Below, piece after piece: positions 9,003 through 17,714 of a stretch of DNA of 64,000 nt. Location: NCBI RefSeq assembly GCF_016798325.1, contig NZ_JAERVO010000002.1, positions 682,001 through 746,000 of the forward strand, read 5' to 3'. A model generated the notes under the pieces. The model searched no databases, was not told the DNA's origin, and was given only the letters and a program-made list of their open reading frames with translations. Origin of the DNA: Marinobacter mangrovi. Its GTDB lineage: Bacteria > Pseudomonadota > Gammaproteobacteria > Pseudomonadales > Oleiphilaceae. How positions within the stretch are numbered: position 1 is the first letter of the stretch; each line of letters starts with the position of its first letter. The translations under genes were made by a program, and so were the position numbers.

Positions 9003-10076
9003 ATGACTGACAATACCCCACAGACGCCCGGCCCGGACAGCCTCGGCACCCTGGCCATTCTCTGGCACGGCGACCACCTGGCGTTGCTCGACCAGCGCCT
9101 GCTGCCAGACCAGGAAATCTGGCTGACTTACCAGGACCCCCACGGTGTTGCCGATGCCATCCGGGACATGGTGGTTCGTGGCGCACCGGCCATTGGGATC
9201 AGCGCGGCCTACGGCGTGGTGCTGGCGGCGATCCGGGCACGGGTGAAGGACGACTGGAAAGGCGCGATTGGCGAGGCGATCGATGTCCTGGCCGCCTCCC
9301 GGCCCACCGCCGTCAACCTGTTCTGGGCGCTGGAGCGGATGAAGACCCGGCTGCACGCCTGCCAGGCACCGGATGAAGCGATTGCCAGCCTGACCGGCGA
9401 AGCCGAGGCCATCCACGCCGAGGATGTGGCCGCCAACCGGCTGATGGGGCGCCACGCGCTGTCCATTATGGAAGAGTCGCCGTTTGCCGTGCTGACCCAC
9501 TGCAATACCGGCGCGTTGGCCACCGGTGGCTACGGCACGGCACTGGGGGTGGTGCGCAGCCTCTGGCACGCGGATCGGCTCACGCGGGTTTACGCCGACG
9601 AGACCCGGCCCTGGTTACAGGGAAGCCGCCTGACGGCCTGGGAGCTGCAACAGGAAGGCATCCCTGTCACGTTGAATGCCGACAGCGCCGCCGCCCAGAT
9701 CCTGCGCCAGGGGGAGGTTCGCTGGGTGATCGTCGGGGCGGACCGGATTACCGCCAACGGCGACGTCGCCAACAAGATCGGCACCTACAGCCTGGCGATC
9801 CTGGCGCGCCATCACGGGGTGCGCTTCATGGTGGTGGCGCCTTCCAGCACGGTGGACATGGCGCTGCATTCCGGCGCGGACATTCCCATTGAAGAGCGGG
9901 ACGGTACCGAAGTCCGGTCCGTGCGTGGTGTGTCGATTGCGCCGGGAAAGGTGCCGGTCTACAACCCGGTCTTCGATGTGACGCCGGCGGAACTGATTGA
10001 CGCCATCGTGACGGAGAAAGGGGTCATCGAGAAGCCGGATGCGGAACGAATGACGGCGATGTTCGGCAGCCGCTAA
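9003..10076 (+). CDS. mtnA: S-methyl-5-thioribose-1-phosphate isomerase
   Basis: 357 residues, the normal MtnA length. It shows the substrate loop [14 protein letters not shown] near residue 58, the catalytic cysteine in [17 protein letters not shown] (about 166-182) and the catalytic Asp in [19 protein letters not shown] (about 247-265). It converts methylthioribose-1-phosphate to the ribulose form in methionine salvage. It is divergent from mtaD with a 158-bp shared promoter region. A strong hairpin follows its stop. Confidence 0.96.
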   Translation: MTDNTPQTPGPDSLGTLAILWHGDHLALLDQRLLPDQEIWLTYQDPHGVADAIRDMVVRGAPAIGISAAYGVVLAAIRARVKDDWKGAIGEAIDVLAASRPTAVNLFWALERMKTRLHACQAPDEAIASLTGEAEAIHAEDVAANRLMGRHALSIMEESPFAVLTHCNTGALATGGYGTALGVVRSLWHADRLTRVYADETRPWLQGSRLTAWELQQEGIPVTLNADSAAAQILRQGEVRWVIVGADRITANGDVANKIGTYSLAILARHHGVRFMVVAPSSTVDMALHSGADIPIEERDGTEVRSVRGVSIAPGKVPVYNPVFDVTPAELIDAIVTEKGVIEKPDAERMTAMFGSR

Positions 10077-10087
10077 AGGACGTGTTA

Positions 10088-10113
10088 CCAGCCCGGCCTT
10101 ACCGCCGGGCTGG
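10088..10113. terminator. Hairpin between convergent mtnA and M16 protease genes
   Basis: A perfect 10-bp stem, CCAGCCCGGC/GCCGGGCTGG, with a 6-nt loop, 11 bp after the mtnA stop and 13 bp before the end of the opposite gene. No U-tract follows on either side, so its strength as an intrinsic terminator is uncertain. Confidence 0.6.
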
Positions 10114-10125
10114 TCGAGAGGGCTT

Positions 10126-12945
10126 TCAGTAAACGAACGGCGCGCTGCGCAGCTGGGCGAGGGCGCTGTCATCGGCCTTTTTCTCAGCGCCGGTGGACAC
10201 GCGCAGACTGTGCAGTCGTGGTTCGATGGTCTGGCGGTAGGTCTTGAGCACGTCGTCGAGGGTGACGTTGCGGATGGCCTTGGCCAGTTGCTCACGGCTG
10301 TCGAAATCGAACTCGCCCCGGTCGATCTCCTGCCAGTAACGCTCGGATACCTCGCTCAAACGACGATCCTGCGCCAGCAGCTGGCTCAGGACGGCCTGTT
10401 TTTCCCGCTCCAGGTCGGCCTTGTTCAAGTCGGCGAGCGTCTTGTCGAAACCTTTCAGGAAATCGCTGACCGCCTGGTCGATGGCGGCGGCGCTGGCCTT
10501 GGGCGACTGGATCATGAAGCCCAGGGCCGGGACCTCCAGCATCTCGAAGGACGACGCGGAGACGATGTAGCCCAACTGCTGCTGGGTGCGCAGGCTCTCA
10601 TAGAAGGGGGCGCCGATAATCTGCGCCAGAACGCTGAAGCGGGCCCGCTCGTCGAAATCCGTCGAGTCGCCCTGCAGATACAGCGCATAGCCGGTGTCCG
10701 GGTGGTCGACCTGCAGGTTCACTGACAGCTCGCCCTTGGGCAGTTGACGAACGCCGCTGCGGGGCACGTCGTCGATGGTGCTGTCGCTGAACAGGATGGC
10801 GTTGGCCTGACGCTGCAGGTTCATGGCCGCGGCTTCGGTCAGGTTGCCGTGGGCGAGCATCACCGGATCCACTTCCGCCAGGAACTGACGGGCGAATTCG
10901 CGCAGGTCGGAAAGTGTGACCGCATTGGCCGCAGCCAGCTTGTCATCCACCGACCAGGCGCCTTCGATCAGGGCACTCTGCAGCTTCATCGCCGCCTGCT
11001 GGACCGGCTTGCTCTTCTTCTGGTTGCGCAGGTCATCGATCAGCTGTTCCCGGTTGATCTGGAAACGCTGGGCGTCGATGTCCGGATGCGCCACCTGGTT
11101 CATGATGCGACGCAGCAGCACGTGCAGCTTGTCGTCGTAGCCGCTTACGCGCAGGGTGATGCCCCGCAGGTGGTTGTAGACGGCGTAATCCAGGCCGGCA
11201 AGCTGGGCCGGGTAGGCGTACGCGTTCAGGTTGTCCTTGATGCTGTCCACCAACAGGCTGGTCAGCACCTGACCACGCGCGGAATCCCGGGTCAGGGGCG
11301 AGCGCAGGCTCAAATACACATCGGCCTTGGGCGCGCCGAAGCGCTTGTCACGCGCGTACCAGACCTTTGGCGCACCCGAGCCGGAAAGGGCAATGGGGTG
11401 GTCCATGGTCTTGCCATCCACCATGGCAAAATTCTCCGGGATGAACGGGTTGGGGGCCGGCAAACCGAGCTGGGCGACCAGATCCTTGGGCGCGTCGTCC
11501 AGATCCGCGGCGTTGAACGACTGCACCTGGTAGGGCGTGTTGTACCACGTTGTTTTGGGCGCATCGTCCGGCAAGGCCTTCGGCGTCATCAGGGAGATCA
11601 GCGCGTTGTCCGGCGTCAGTCGCTTGAGCACGTCCCGGTATTTCTCGGGCGTGTAGTCCTGCATCATGTAGGGCGCCTGCAGCACGTCTTTCGGCGCCAC
11701 GCGCTGGAGCTGCATGGCCAGCGAGCTGACCTTGTGGATCGGCGACGACTTCTCCTGGAAGCGGAAGCCAATGTCCGAGAGCTGCCGCAGTTCGTCGTAG
11801 TAGGTCTTCTGGATGCCGTCCTTGCGGATCTTGTCGATGTAGTCGAACGTCAGCGCAACCACCGTTTTCCAGTTGTCCGCCCCTTTCGGCGTCAGCGACA
11901 TGCTGATGTTGAAGCTGGTCTGGTGGCCGTCATCCTGGCCCTGCCCGGCGGAAAGGCTGTCGGCCAGCCCGGCATTTTTCAGCACGTTGAGGAGGCTGCC
12001 CTGGCCCTCATGACCAATCAGGTTGGCGACATAGCCCGCCGGTTTGTCCGCGTAGTCTTCTTCCATCGACTGCATCGGGAAAGAGAGATCCAGCTGGCGC
12101 ACGTCTTTCAGGGACTGGACCTGCATAAAGGCCGGCAGGAAACCCGGTTTGAACAACGGAGCGCTGTAATCGGTCTTTTCCAGGTGGCGGTTTTCGATCG
12201 CTGAGAAACGCGGGCGAACCATCTTTTCCAGGTTATCCAGGGACTGTTTGCCGTAGACCACCAGGGTCATCAGGTTGGCGGAGTAGTGGGTCTTCCAGAA
12301 ATTCACCAGATCTTCCCGGACCGGGTCATTCGGGCGATCGGCCAGGGTATCCAGGCTGCCGACGGCAAACCGGCTGGAGGGGTGTTCCGGATTGTAGATG
12401 GCTTTCTCGGCCGAGAAATAGCGGCGTCCGTCGTCTTTCAGTTTGGACGAATACTCGGAATTCACGGCGTGCTTTTCACGTTCTACCAGATCGGCGGTAA
12501 ACAGCGGCGCGGAGAACTGCTGGGCAAAGCGGTCCAGCGCCGGCTCCAGCGAATCGGCCTGGATGTCGAAAAAGAAGTTGGTGTCCCGGAACGCCGTGAA
12601 CGCGTTGTGGCTGCCGCCGTGGCTGGTGATGAACTGCTGGTATTCACCCGGTTTGGGGTATTTCTGGGTGCCCAGGAAGAGCATGTGCTCCAGGAAGTGG
12701 GCGAGACCCTGGCGATTTTCCGGGTCATTGCCGCTGCCCACGGCCACGTTCATGGCGGCCGCTCCCTTGTCCGCATCCGGATCGGAAATCAGGAGCACTT
12801 GCAGGCCGTTATCCAGCTCCAGGTAGCGGTATTGGCTGTCGTCATTGGGGCTCTTGATCGGCGTCGTCGCGGCGAGCGCCAGGTGGGGCAGGGTGACAAA
12901 CAGCAGGAGGACCAGTAAACGAAACGGGGACCTGTGGCCGATCAA
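10126..12945 (-). CDS. Periplasmic M16 zinc peptidase (pitrilysin/insulinase type)
   Basis: 939 residues from the chosen start. The inverted zinc motif HFLEH (83-87) follows a signal peptide (about 8-26, ending LALA), so the enzyme should act in the periplasm on small peptides. The remaining domains match the four-module pitrilysin layout, with the inactive second half rich in the usual segments such as QQLGYIVSA near residue 830. The start is TTG at 12943-12945: AAGGAG lies 7 nt upstream and the signal peptide then begins properly. A GTG one codon earlier is possible; an in-frame ATG 22 codons earlier would bury the signal peptide. Confidence 0.92.
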   Translation of the reverse strand: MIGHRSPFRLLVLLLFVTLPHLALAATTPIKSPNDDSQYRYLELDNGLQVLLISDPDADKGAAAMNVAVGSGNDPENRQGLAHFLEHMLFLGTQKYPKPGEYQQFITSHGGSHNAFTAFRDTNFFFDIQADSLEPALDRFAQQFSAPLFTADLVEREKHAVNSEYSSKLKDDGRRYFSAEKAIYNPEHPSSRFAVGSLDTLADRPNDPVREDLVNFWKTHYSANLMTLVVYGKQSLDNLEKMVRPRFSAIENRHLEKTDYSAPLFKPGFLPAFMQVQSLKDVRQLDLSFPMQSMEEDYADKPAGYVANLIGHEGQGSLLNVLKNAGLADSLSAGQGQDDGHQTSFNISMSLTPKGADNWKTVVALTFDYIDKIRKDGIQKTYYDELRQLSDIGFRFQEKSSPIHKVSSLAMQLQRVAPKDVLQAPYMMQDYTPEKYRDVLKRLTPDNALISLMTPKALPDDAPKTTWYNTPYQVQSFNAADLDDAPKDLVAQLGLPAPNPFIPENFAMVDGKTMDHPIALSGSGAPKVWYARDKRFGAPKADVYLSLRSPLTRDSARGQVLTSLLVDSIKDNLNAYAYPAQLAGLDYAVYNHLRGITLRVSGYDDKLHVLLRRIMNQVAHPDIDAQRFQINREQLIDDLRNQKKSKPVQQAAMKLQSALIEGAWSVDDKLAAANAVTLSDLREFARQFLAEVDPVMLAHGNLTEAAAMNLQRQANAILFSDSTIDDVPRSGVRQLPKGELSVNLQVDHPDTGYALYLQGDSTDFDERARFSVLAQIIGAPFYESLRTQQQLGYIVSASSFEMLEVPALGFMIQSPKASAAAIDQAVSDFLKGFDKTLADLNKADLEREKQAVLSQLLAQDRRLSEVSERYWQEIDRGEFDFDSREQLAKAIRNVTLDDVLKTYRQTIEPRLHSLRVSTGAEKKADDSALAQLRSAPFVY

Positions 12946-13018
12946 CACAACACTCCTTTTCCCAAGTTCAAAATAGTGGGGCGACCACGCTGGGGCATGA
13001 TCGCCTGACAATCAATGC

Positions 13019-13318
13019 TTAGTGGATGGGCCGGTTCGCGACATTGTGGCCGGAACCCGCCAGGGTTTTACGGGCCAATTCCGAGGCCGACTCGCCGCTG
13101 AGTTCGCCGGAAGCGATCCGCTCGAGCACCGACCCCATGACCGCCAGGGACTGACGGTAATCGCTGAACTCGGCCTGAAAGGCGTCGTCGATGGCGTCGT
13201 AGACCTTCTGGATCTTTTCTTCCCGACTCTCGCCGCTGGTGCCGGAATCGTTGATGGCCTTCAGGCAGGCCCGGGCGATTTTGATATAGCGCTCGGAATG
13301 GGCGTTTTTCTCAGACAT
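13019..13318 (-). CDS. Small helical protein of unknown function
   Basis: 99 residues, charged and helix-rich throughout, with no cysteines beyond one near the N-terminus and no signal peptide or membrane segment. GGAG lies 8-9 nt before the ATG. It lies about 70 bp upstream of the M16 protease on the same strand, and that spacing allows cotranscription. I do not recognise the family. Confidence 0.7.
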   Translation of the reverse strand: MSEKNAHSERYIKIARACLKAINDSGTSGESREEKIQKVYDAIDDAFQAEFSDYRQSLAVMGSVLERIASGELSGESASELARKTLAGSGHNVANRPIH

Positions 13319-13864
13319 GGTGTGCTCCCGAAAAGTTCAAAGGTCGCGGATTATGTCATTGCAACATCATTGTGTCCCGTCTGCGCAGGGAATTCTGCGA
13401 GGCCTGGCTGGTCCATTGTGCATGGTCCGCAAGCCCGCGCACAGTTGTGAAAGGGGTGCGACCCAAATCAAATTCAGTGCCCGGGCGCGATGCGCCTGGT
13501 GGACGCTGTGCTAGGCTCATTTGAGAGGTGTCCCGAATGCGCTGTTACGTCCCGTCGCCCTGGGCCCGGGAGGTGTACCTGCCCCAGATCCCTCTCAAGA
13601 ATTTAGAGTAATTAATCTAGCAAAAACAGTAAATTACACGGAGTAAAAGCTCTAATAAAGTACAATACTTGCAAAAAACAATTGCGTACAATGCGACCGA
13701 TCTCGCCGGGGTACGCACGCCACGGCGGATCATGGAGAGGGAGTCCTCCAGCTGTCCCCGCAGCGATGCTGATCGAGACACGCAGGCGACCACAGGCCTG
13801 CAGCCGTCAGCGGACGTTGAGGGTGGTGGATTCCAAATAAAAGCAATAAGTGGATGGGCAAACT
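13319..13864. other. 546-bp non-coding region before the fatty acyl-CoA reductase
   Basis: This gap separates two divergent genes. Its first half is GC-rich and holds an extended -10-like TGCTAGGCT (13509-13517). The stretch 13600-13690 is strikingly AT-rich, with two TACAAT hexamers (13661 and 13687) but no good -35 partner at 17 bp. Promoters for the reductase are likely here. I found no credible gene. Confidence 0.5.
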
Positions 13865-15850
13865 ATGGACTATTTCCTGACGGGTGGAACCGGATTCATT
13901 GGGCGGTTCCTGGTAGAGAAGCTGCTCGCACGAGGCGGTACCGTGCACCTGCTCGTACGCGAGGAGTCACTGGAAAAAGTCGACCGGCTGCGTGAGCGCT
14001 GCGGCGTCGACGAGACACGGATCAGGCCGGTGGTGGGCGATCTCACCAAACCGCAGTTGGGCATTGATGGCGACGTGCTCAAGTCGCTGAAGGGGCACAT
14101 CCGCCACTTCTTCCACCTGGCAGCGGTATACGACATGGGCGCGGACGAGGAGTCCCAGCGCGCGGCCAACATCGACGGCACACACCAGGCCATCGCCGCG
14201 GCTTCGGCCATGGATGCCGGTTGCTTCCACCACGTGTCTTCCATTGCGGCAGCCGGCCTGTTCAAGGGCACCTTCCGTGAGGACATGTTCGAGGAGGCCG
14301 AGAAGCTCGATCACCCCTACCTCAAGACCAAACACGACAGCGAACGGGTGGTGCGCTACGAGTGCACGGTGCCTTTCCGCATCTACCGTCCGGGTATGGT
14401 CATCGGCCATTCAAAGACCGGTGAGATGGACAAGGTCGACGGCCCCTATTACTTCTTCAAGATGATCCAGAAAATCCGCTCGGCGCTGCCGCAGTGGATG
14501 CCGACCATTGGTATCGAAGGCGGTCGGCTCAACATCGTGCCGGTCGATTTCGTCGTGGCCGCGCTGGATCACATTGCCCACCTGGATGGCGAGGACGGCA
14601 ACTGCTTCCATCTGGTGGATTCCGACCCTTACAAAGTGGGCGAGATTCTCAACATCTTCTGCGAGGCCGGTCACGCGCCGCGTATGGCGATGCGGATCGA
14701 CAGCCGCATGTTCGGCTTCGTGCCGCCGTTTATCCGCCAGAGCCTGAAGAACCTGCCGCCGGTGAAACGCATCACCAGTGCGGTGCTGGACGACATGGGC
14801 ATTCCGCCGTCGGTGCTGTCGTTCGTGAATTACCCGACCCGGTTCGACGCCCGTGAGACCGAGCGCGTGCTGAAGGGCACTGGCATCGAAGTGCCGCGCC
14901 TGACGGATTACGCGCCGGTAGTATGGGACTTCTGGGAGCGGCATCTGGATCCGGACCTGTTCAAGGACCGTACTCTCAAAGGCACCGTGGAAGGTCGCGT
15001 CTGCGTCATCACCGGCGCCACATCCGGGATTGGTCTGGCCACGGCCCAGAAGCTGGCGGACGCTGGTGCGATCCTGGTGATCGGTGCGCGTAAACCCGAG
15101 CGCCTGAAAGAGGTGGCGGCCGAGCTGGAATCCCGTGGGGCCAGCGTGCACGCTTACCAGTGCGACTTCTCCGACATGGAGGAGTGTGACCGCTTTATCA
15201 GCACCGTACTGGACAATCACGGTCAGGTGGATGTGCTGGTCAACAACGCCGGTCGCTCGATCCGCCGTTCGCTGGACCTGGCGTTTGATCGTTTCCATGA
15301 TTTCGAGCGCACCATGCAGCTCAACTACTTCGGATCGGTCCGCCTGATTATGGGCTTCGCACCGAAGATGCTGGAGCAGCGTCGCGGCCACATCGTGAAT
15401 ATTTCGTCCATTGGTGTGCTGACCAACGCGCCGCGGTTTTCGGCCTACGTGGCATCGAAGTCCGCGCTGGATGCGTTCAGTCGCTGTGCCGCGGCGGAGT
15501 GGTCGGATCGTAACGTAACCTTCACCACCATCAACATGCCGCTGGTGAAAACACCCATGATCGCGCCGACGAAAATCTACGATCAGGTGCCGACCCTGAC
15601 TCCGGACGAGGCGGCCGATATGGTCGCGGAAGCGATCATATACCGTCCCAAGCGCATCGCTACCCGTCTGGGCACCTTTGCCCAGGTGCTGCACGCATTG
15701 GCGCCGAAGCTGGGTGAAATCGTGATGAACACCGGCTACCGCATGTTCCCGGATTCCGCCGCCGCCTCCGGTTCGCGCAGCGGTGAGAAACCCAAGGTAT
15801 CGACCGAGCAGGTGGCGTTCGCGGCCATCATGCGCGGGATTTACTGGTAG
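13865..15850 (+). CDS. Two-domain fatty acyl-CoA reductase (alcohol-forming, Marinobacter type)
   Basis: 661 residues. The N-terminal reductase domain carries TGGTGFIG (6-13) and a YxxxK in HPYLKTKHD near 150; the C-terminal SDR domain carries TGATSGIG near 382-389 and SAYVASK near 525. By recall, the sequence is very close to the characterised Marinobacter enzyme that reduces fatty acyl-CoA to the fatty alcohol in two NADPH steps, feeding wax ester synthesis. The ATG at 13865 was chosen over an in-frame GTG 15 bp upstream because it gives the family N-terminus. It is monocistronic, with a clear terminator. Confidence 0.95.
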   Translation: MDYFLTGGTGFIGRFLVEKLLARGGTVHLLVREESLEKVDRLRERCGVDETRIRPVVGDLTKPQLGIDGDVLKSLKGHIRHFFHLAAVYDMGADEESQRAANIDGTHQAIAAASAMDAGCFHHVSSIAAAGLFKGTFREDMFEEAEKLDHPYLKTKHDSERVVRYECTVPFRIYRPGMVIGHSKTGEMDKVDGPYYFFKMIQKIRSALPQWMPTIGIEGGRLNIVPVDFVVAALDHIAHLDGEDGNCFHLVDSDPYKVGEILNIFCEAGHAPRMAMRIDSRMFGFVPPFIRQSLKNLPPVKRITSAVLDDMGIPPSVLSFVNYPTRFDARETERVLKGTGIEVPRLTDYAPVVWDFWERHLDPDLFKDRTLKGTVEGRVCVITGATSGIGLATAQKLADAGAILVIGARKPERLKEVAAELESRGASVHAYQCDFSDMEECDRFISTVLDNHGQVDVLVNNAGRSIRRSLDLAFDRFHDFERTMQLNYFGSVRLIMGFAPKMLEQRRGHIVNISSIGVLTNAPRFSAYVASKSALDAFSRCAAAEWSDRNVTFTTINMPLVKTPMIAPTKIYDQVPTLTPDEAADMVAEAIIYRPKRIATRLGTFAQVLHALAPKLGEIVMNTGYRMFPDSAAASGSRSGEKPKVSTEQVAFAAIMRGIYW

Positions 15851-15865
15851 GTTTTGCCGGGCAAC

Positions 15866-15898
15866 AAAAAAACCGGAGGCGTGGCCTCCGGTTTTTTT
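15866..15898. terminator. Bidirectional rho-independent terminator
   Basis: A-tract, stem ACCGGAGGC / GCCTCCGGT with a 3-nt loop, then a T-tract of seven. Because it is symmetric it serves both the reductase gene on plus and batD arriving on minus. Confidence 0.93.
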
Positions 15899-15938
15899 AT
15901 GGGCGATGGAAACGCCCGGTCAGGCGGGCCGCTCCCGT

Positions 15939-17714
15939 TCAGGTGTTAGCGCTGCCCGCTTTCAGGCTCGACGGATACAGCGGTGCCAGTCCCGGCGCGG
16001 CCTGTCGCTGGGGGCGATCGCGCAGCCGCTGGAGGGCCTTGAGCAGGGGCTCGGGTTGCCAGTGGGTCTCGGACGCCTTGCCGCCGTAGAGCCGTTCCTG
16101 CAGCTTCTCCAGCTCTTCCGCCAGGGTTTCGTCGGTGCTGAAGCGAACCACATCGCCGGCGCTGCGCAGATGCTGGTTGCCGAATCGTTGGCGGGCCCAC
16201 CGTGGCAGCAGACTGAGCGTTTGGGCTTCGCCGGCGCGGGCGGCTTTTTCCAGATCCGCATAAAGCGCCGCTTCCGCCGGATCACCTTGTGGACCACTTT
16301 CCCCGGAAGGATCCGTCGCGCGTCGGCGGTTGAGCCACCAGAACAGGACCGTCAGCGCCCAACCGGTGCCCAACGCGACAGCGAGCCACAGCCAGGTGTT
16401 ATCCAGCGGTGAGTGCAGGGGCTGTGGCGACTCGGCCATCGATGTGTCCCGGGTTTTGGCAACGACCGGCTCGGCCTTGTCCGGCGCAGACGGCGAGTTC
16501 TTGGCGGCAGGCGGGGTTGCGGCCACGCCGGCGCTGTCGGTGATGGTCACCGTGCGGGCCGGGATCACGGCGACGCGCTCCTTGTCGTTCACGGTGTCCC
16601 ACCAGGGCACCCGGACTTCCGGCAGGGTGATCTTGCCCGGTTTGACCGCCACCAGCGCCGTGCTCTCGGTGCGCGAGGAGGTGACTGTGCGGTTGTCCAC
16701 GTTGGATTTCAGGTCCGGCTTGTCCGGGTAGCTGCGCACGGCGTCCGGGTACTCGACCTTGAGTGGCGGCAGCGCGGAACCCAGCAGGCCCAGGGCGTTC
16801 AGGGTCAGTGTCCGGGTCACGCTCTTGCCGGCCTTGAGGGTGCTGCTGGGATCGCTCCAGTCCTGGGACAGTTCCAGGCTGCTGGCCGGCAGCCAGGTGT
16901 CGCCGGTGAAGCTGGCGGGAATCCCCTTGACCGGAATCTCGAGCGGGTCGGCCGCATCCCGCAGGAAGGTGAGGTTGCCGGTGTCGTCCCGGGCCTGTCC
17001 GTTGAACTTGATGCCGTCGATGGTCAGCGTGCCGGCCGACTGCGGGTAGATGGCGTAGCGCCGTTCCACCACGCGATAACGTACGTTGTTGCGGACCCGG
17101 GCGTATTCCTGCTGTTCGCCCATGGATTCGACGATCGCATCCCCCTGATCCGGCTGGCTCAGGTCGCCGCGGATCAGGTTGCCCCGGTAGAACAGGCGCA
17201 CGGTCAGGATCAGTTGCTCCTGCACGTAAACCGAATCCTTGTCCGTTTCCACCTCGACAAAGGCGGGGCGGGCGGTACCGTCCGGCGCGGGGGCATCACC
17301 GGGCTCGACAGTGATGGTCACGGGGTTGGAATGGGCCTCACGGAATTTCAGCGAGGGGATTTCCAACTGCCCCGTTTTCTTCGGCGCCAGTTCGTAGATC
17401 CAGGTGACGATGGCCGTGGCGTCGCCGTTGACCGAGCGCAGGCTGTACTTCTGGTGCTTGCTGAGAATCTCGAAGTTCTCTTTCAGCGCATCCTCTTCGG
17501 GGGAGGGCAGCTCCAGATCGCCGATGTTGAACAGCATGTCCAGATCCATGGAGAACGGCATCTCGCCCTTGACCGTTAACGTCAGGGTCTGATTCTCGTG
17601 CAGGGTCTTCCGATCCACGTGAACGTCGAGCGTTCCTTTCTCGTCCGCCCAGGTGTGGGTCGTGACAAGGGCCATCAGGATCAGCAGGAGCATCTGCCGG
17701 ACGTGATTTACCAT
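15939..17714 (-). CDS. batD: BatD family membrane protein
   Basis: 591 residues with a signal peptide (about 5-24, ending HTWADE), several immunoglobulin-like beta domains typical of BatD (oxygen tolerance) proteins, one transmembrane helix near residue 440-460 and a cytoplasmic C-terminal tail. It is the last gene of the Bat operon; its start overlaps the end of batB by 7 bp. Bat proteins are linked to aerotolerance in Bacteroides and to membrane stress in other bacteria; the function here is unknown. Confidence 0.9.
   Translation of the reverse strand: MVNHVRQMLLLILMALVTTHTWADEKGTLDVHVDRKTLHENQTLTLTVKGEMPFSMDLDMLFNIGDLELPSPEEDALKENFEILSKHQKYSLRSVNGDATAIVTWIYELAPKKTGQLEIPSLKFREAHSNPVTITVEPGDAPAPDGTARPAFVEVETDKDSVYVQEQLILTVRLFYRGNLIRGDLSQPDQGDAIVESMGEQQEYARVRNNVRYRVVERRYAIYPQSAGTLTIDGIKFNGQARDDTGNLTFLRDAADPLEIPVKGIPASFTGDTWLPASSLELSQDWSDPSSTLKAGKSVTRTLTLNALGLLGSALPPLKVEYPDAVRSYPDKPDLKSNVDNRTVTSSRTESTALVAVKPGKITLPEVRVPWWDTVNDKERVAVIPARTVTITDSAGVAATPPAAKNSPSAPDKAEPVVAKTRDTSMAESPQPLHSPLDNTWLWLAVALGTGWALTVLFWWLNRRRATDPSGESGPQGDPAEAALYADLEKAARAGEAQTLSLLPRWARQRFGNQHLRSAGDVVRFSTDETLAEELEKLQERLYGGKASETHWQPEPLLKALQRLRDRPQRQAAPGLAPLYPSSLKAGSANT

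Noticed and set aside
10744-12204. A 486-codon plus-strand frame
   Set aside because: Antisense to the M16 protease with no recognisable motif.
14411-15694. A 427-codon minus-strand frame
   Set aside because: Antisense to the fatty acyl-CoA reductase; no family features.
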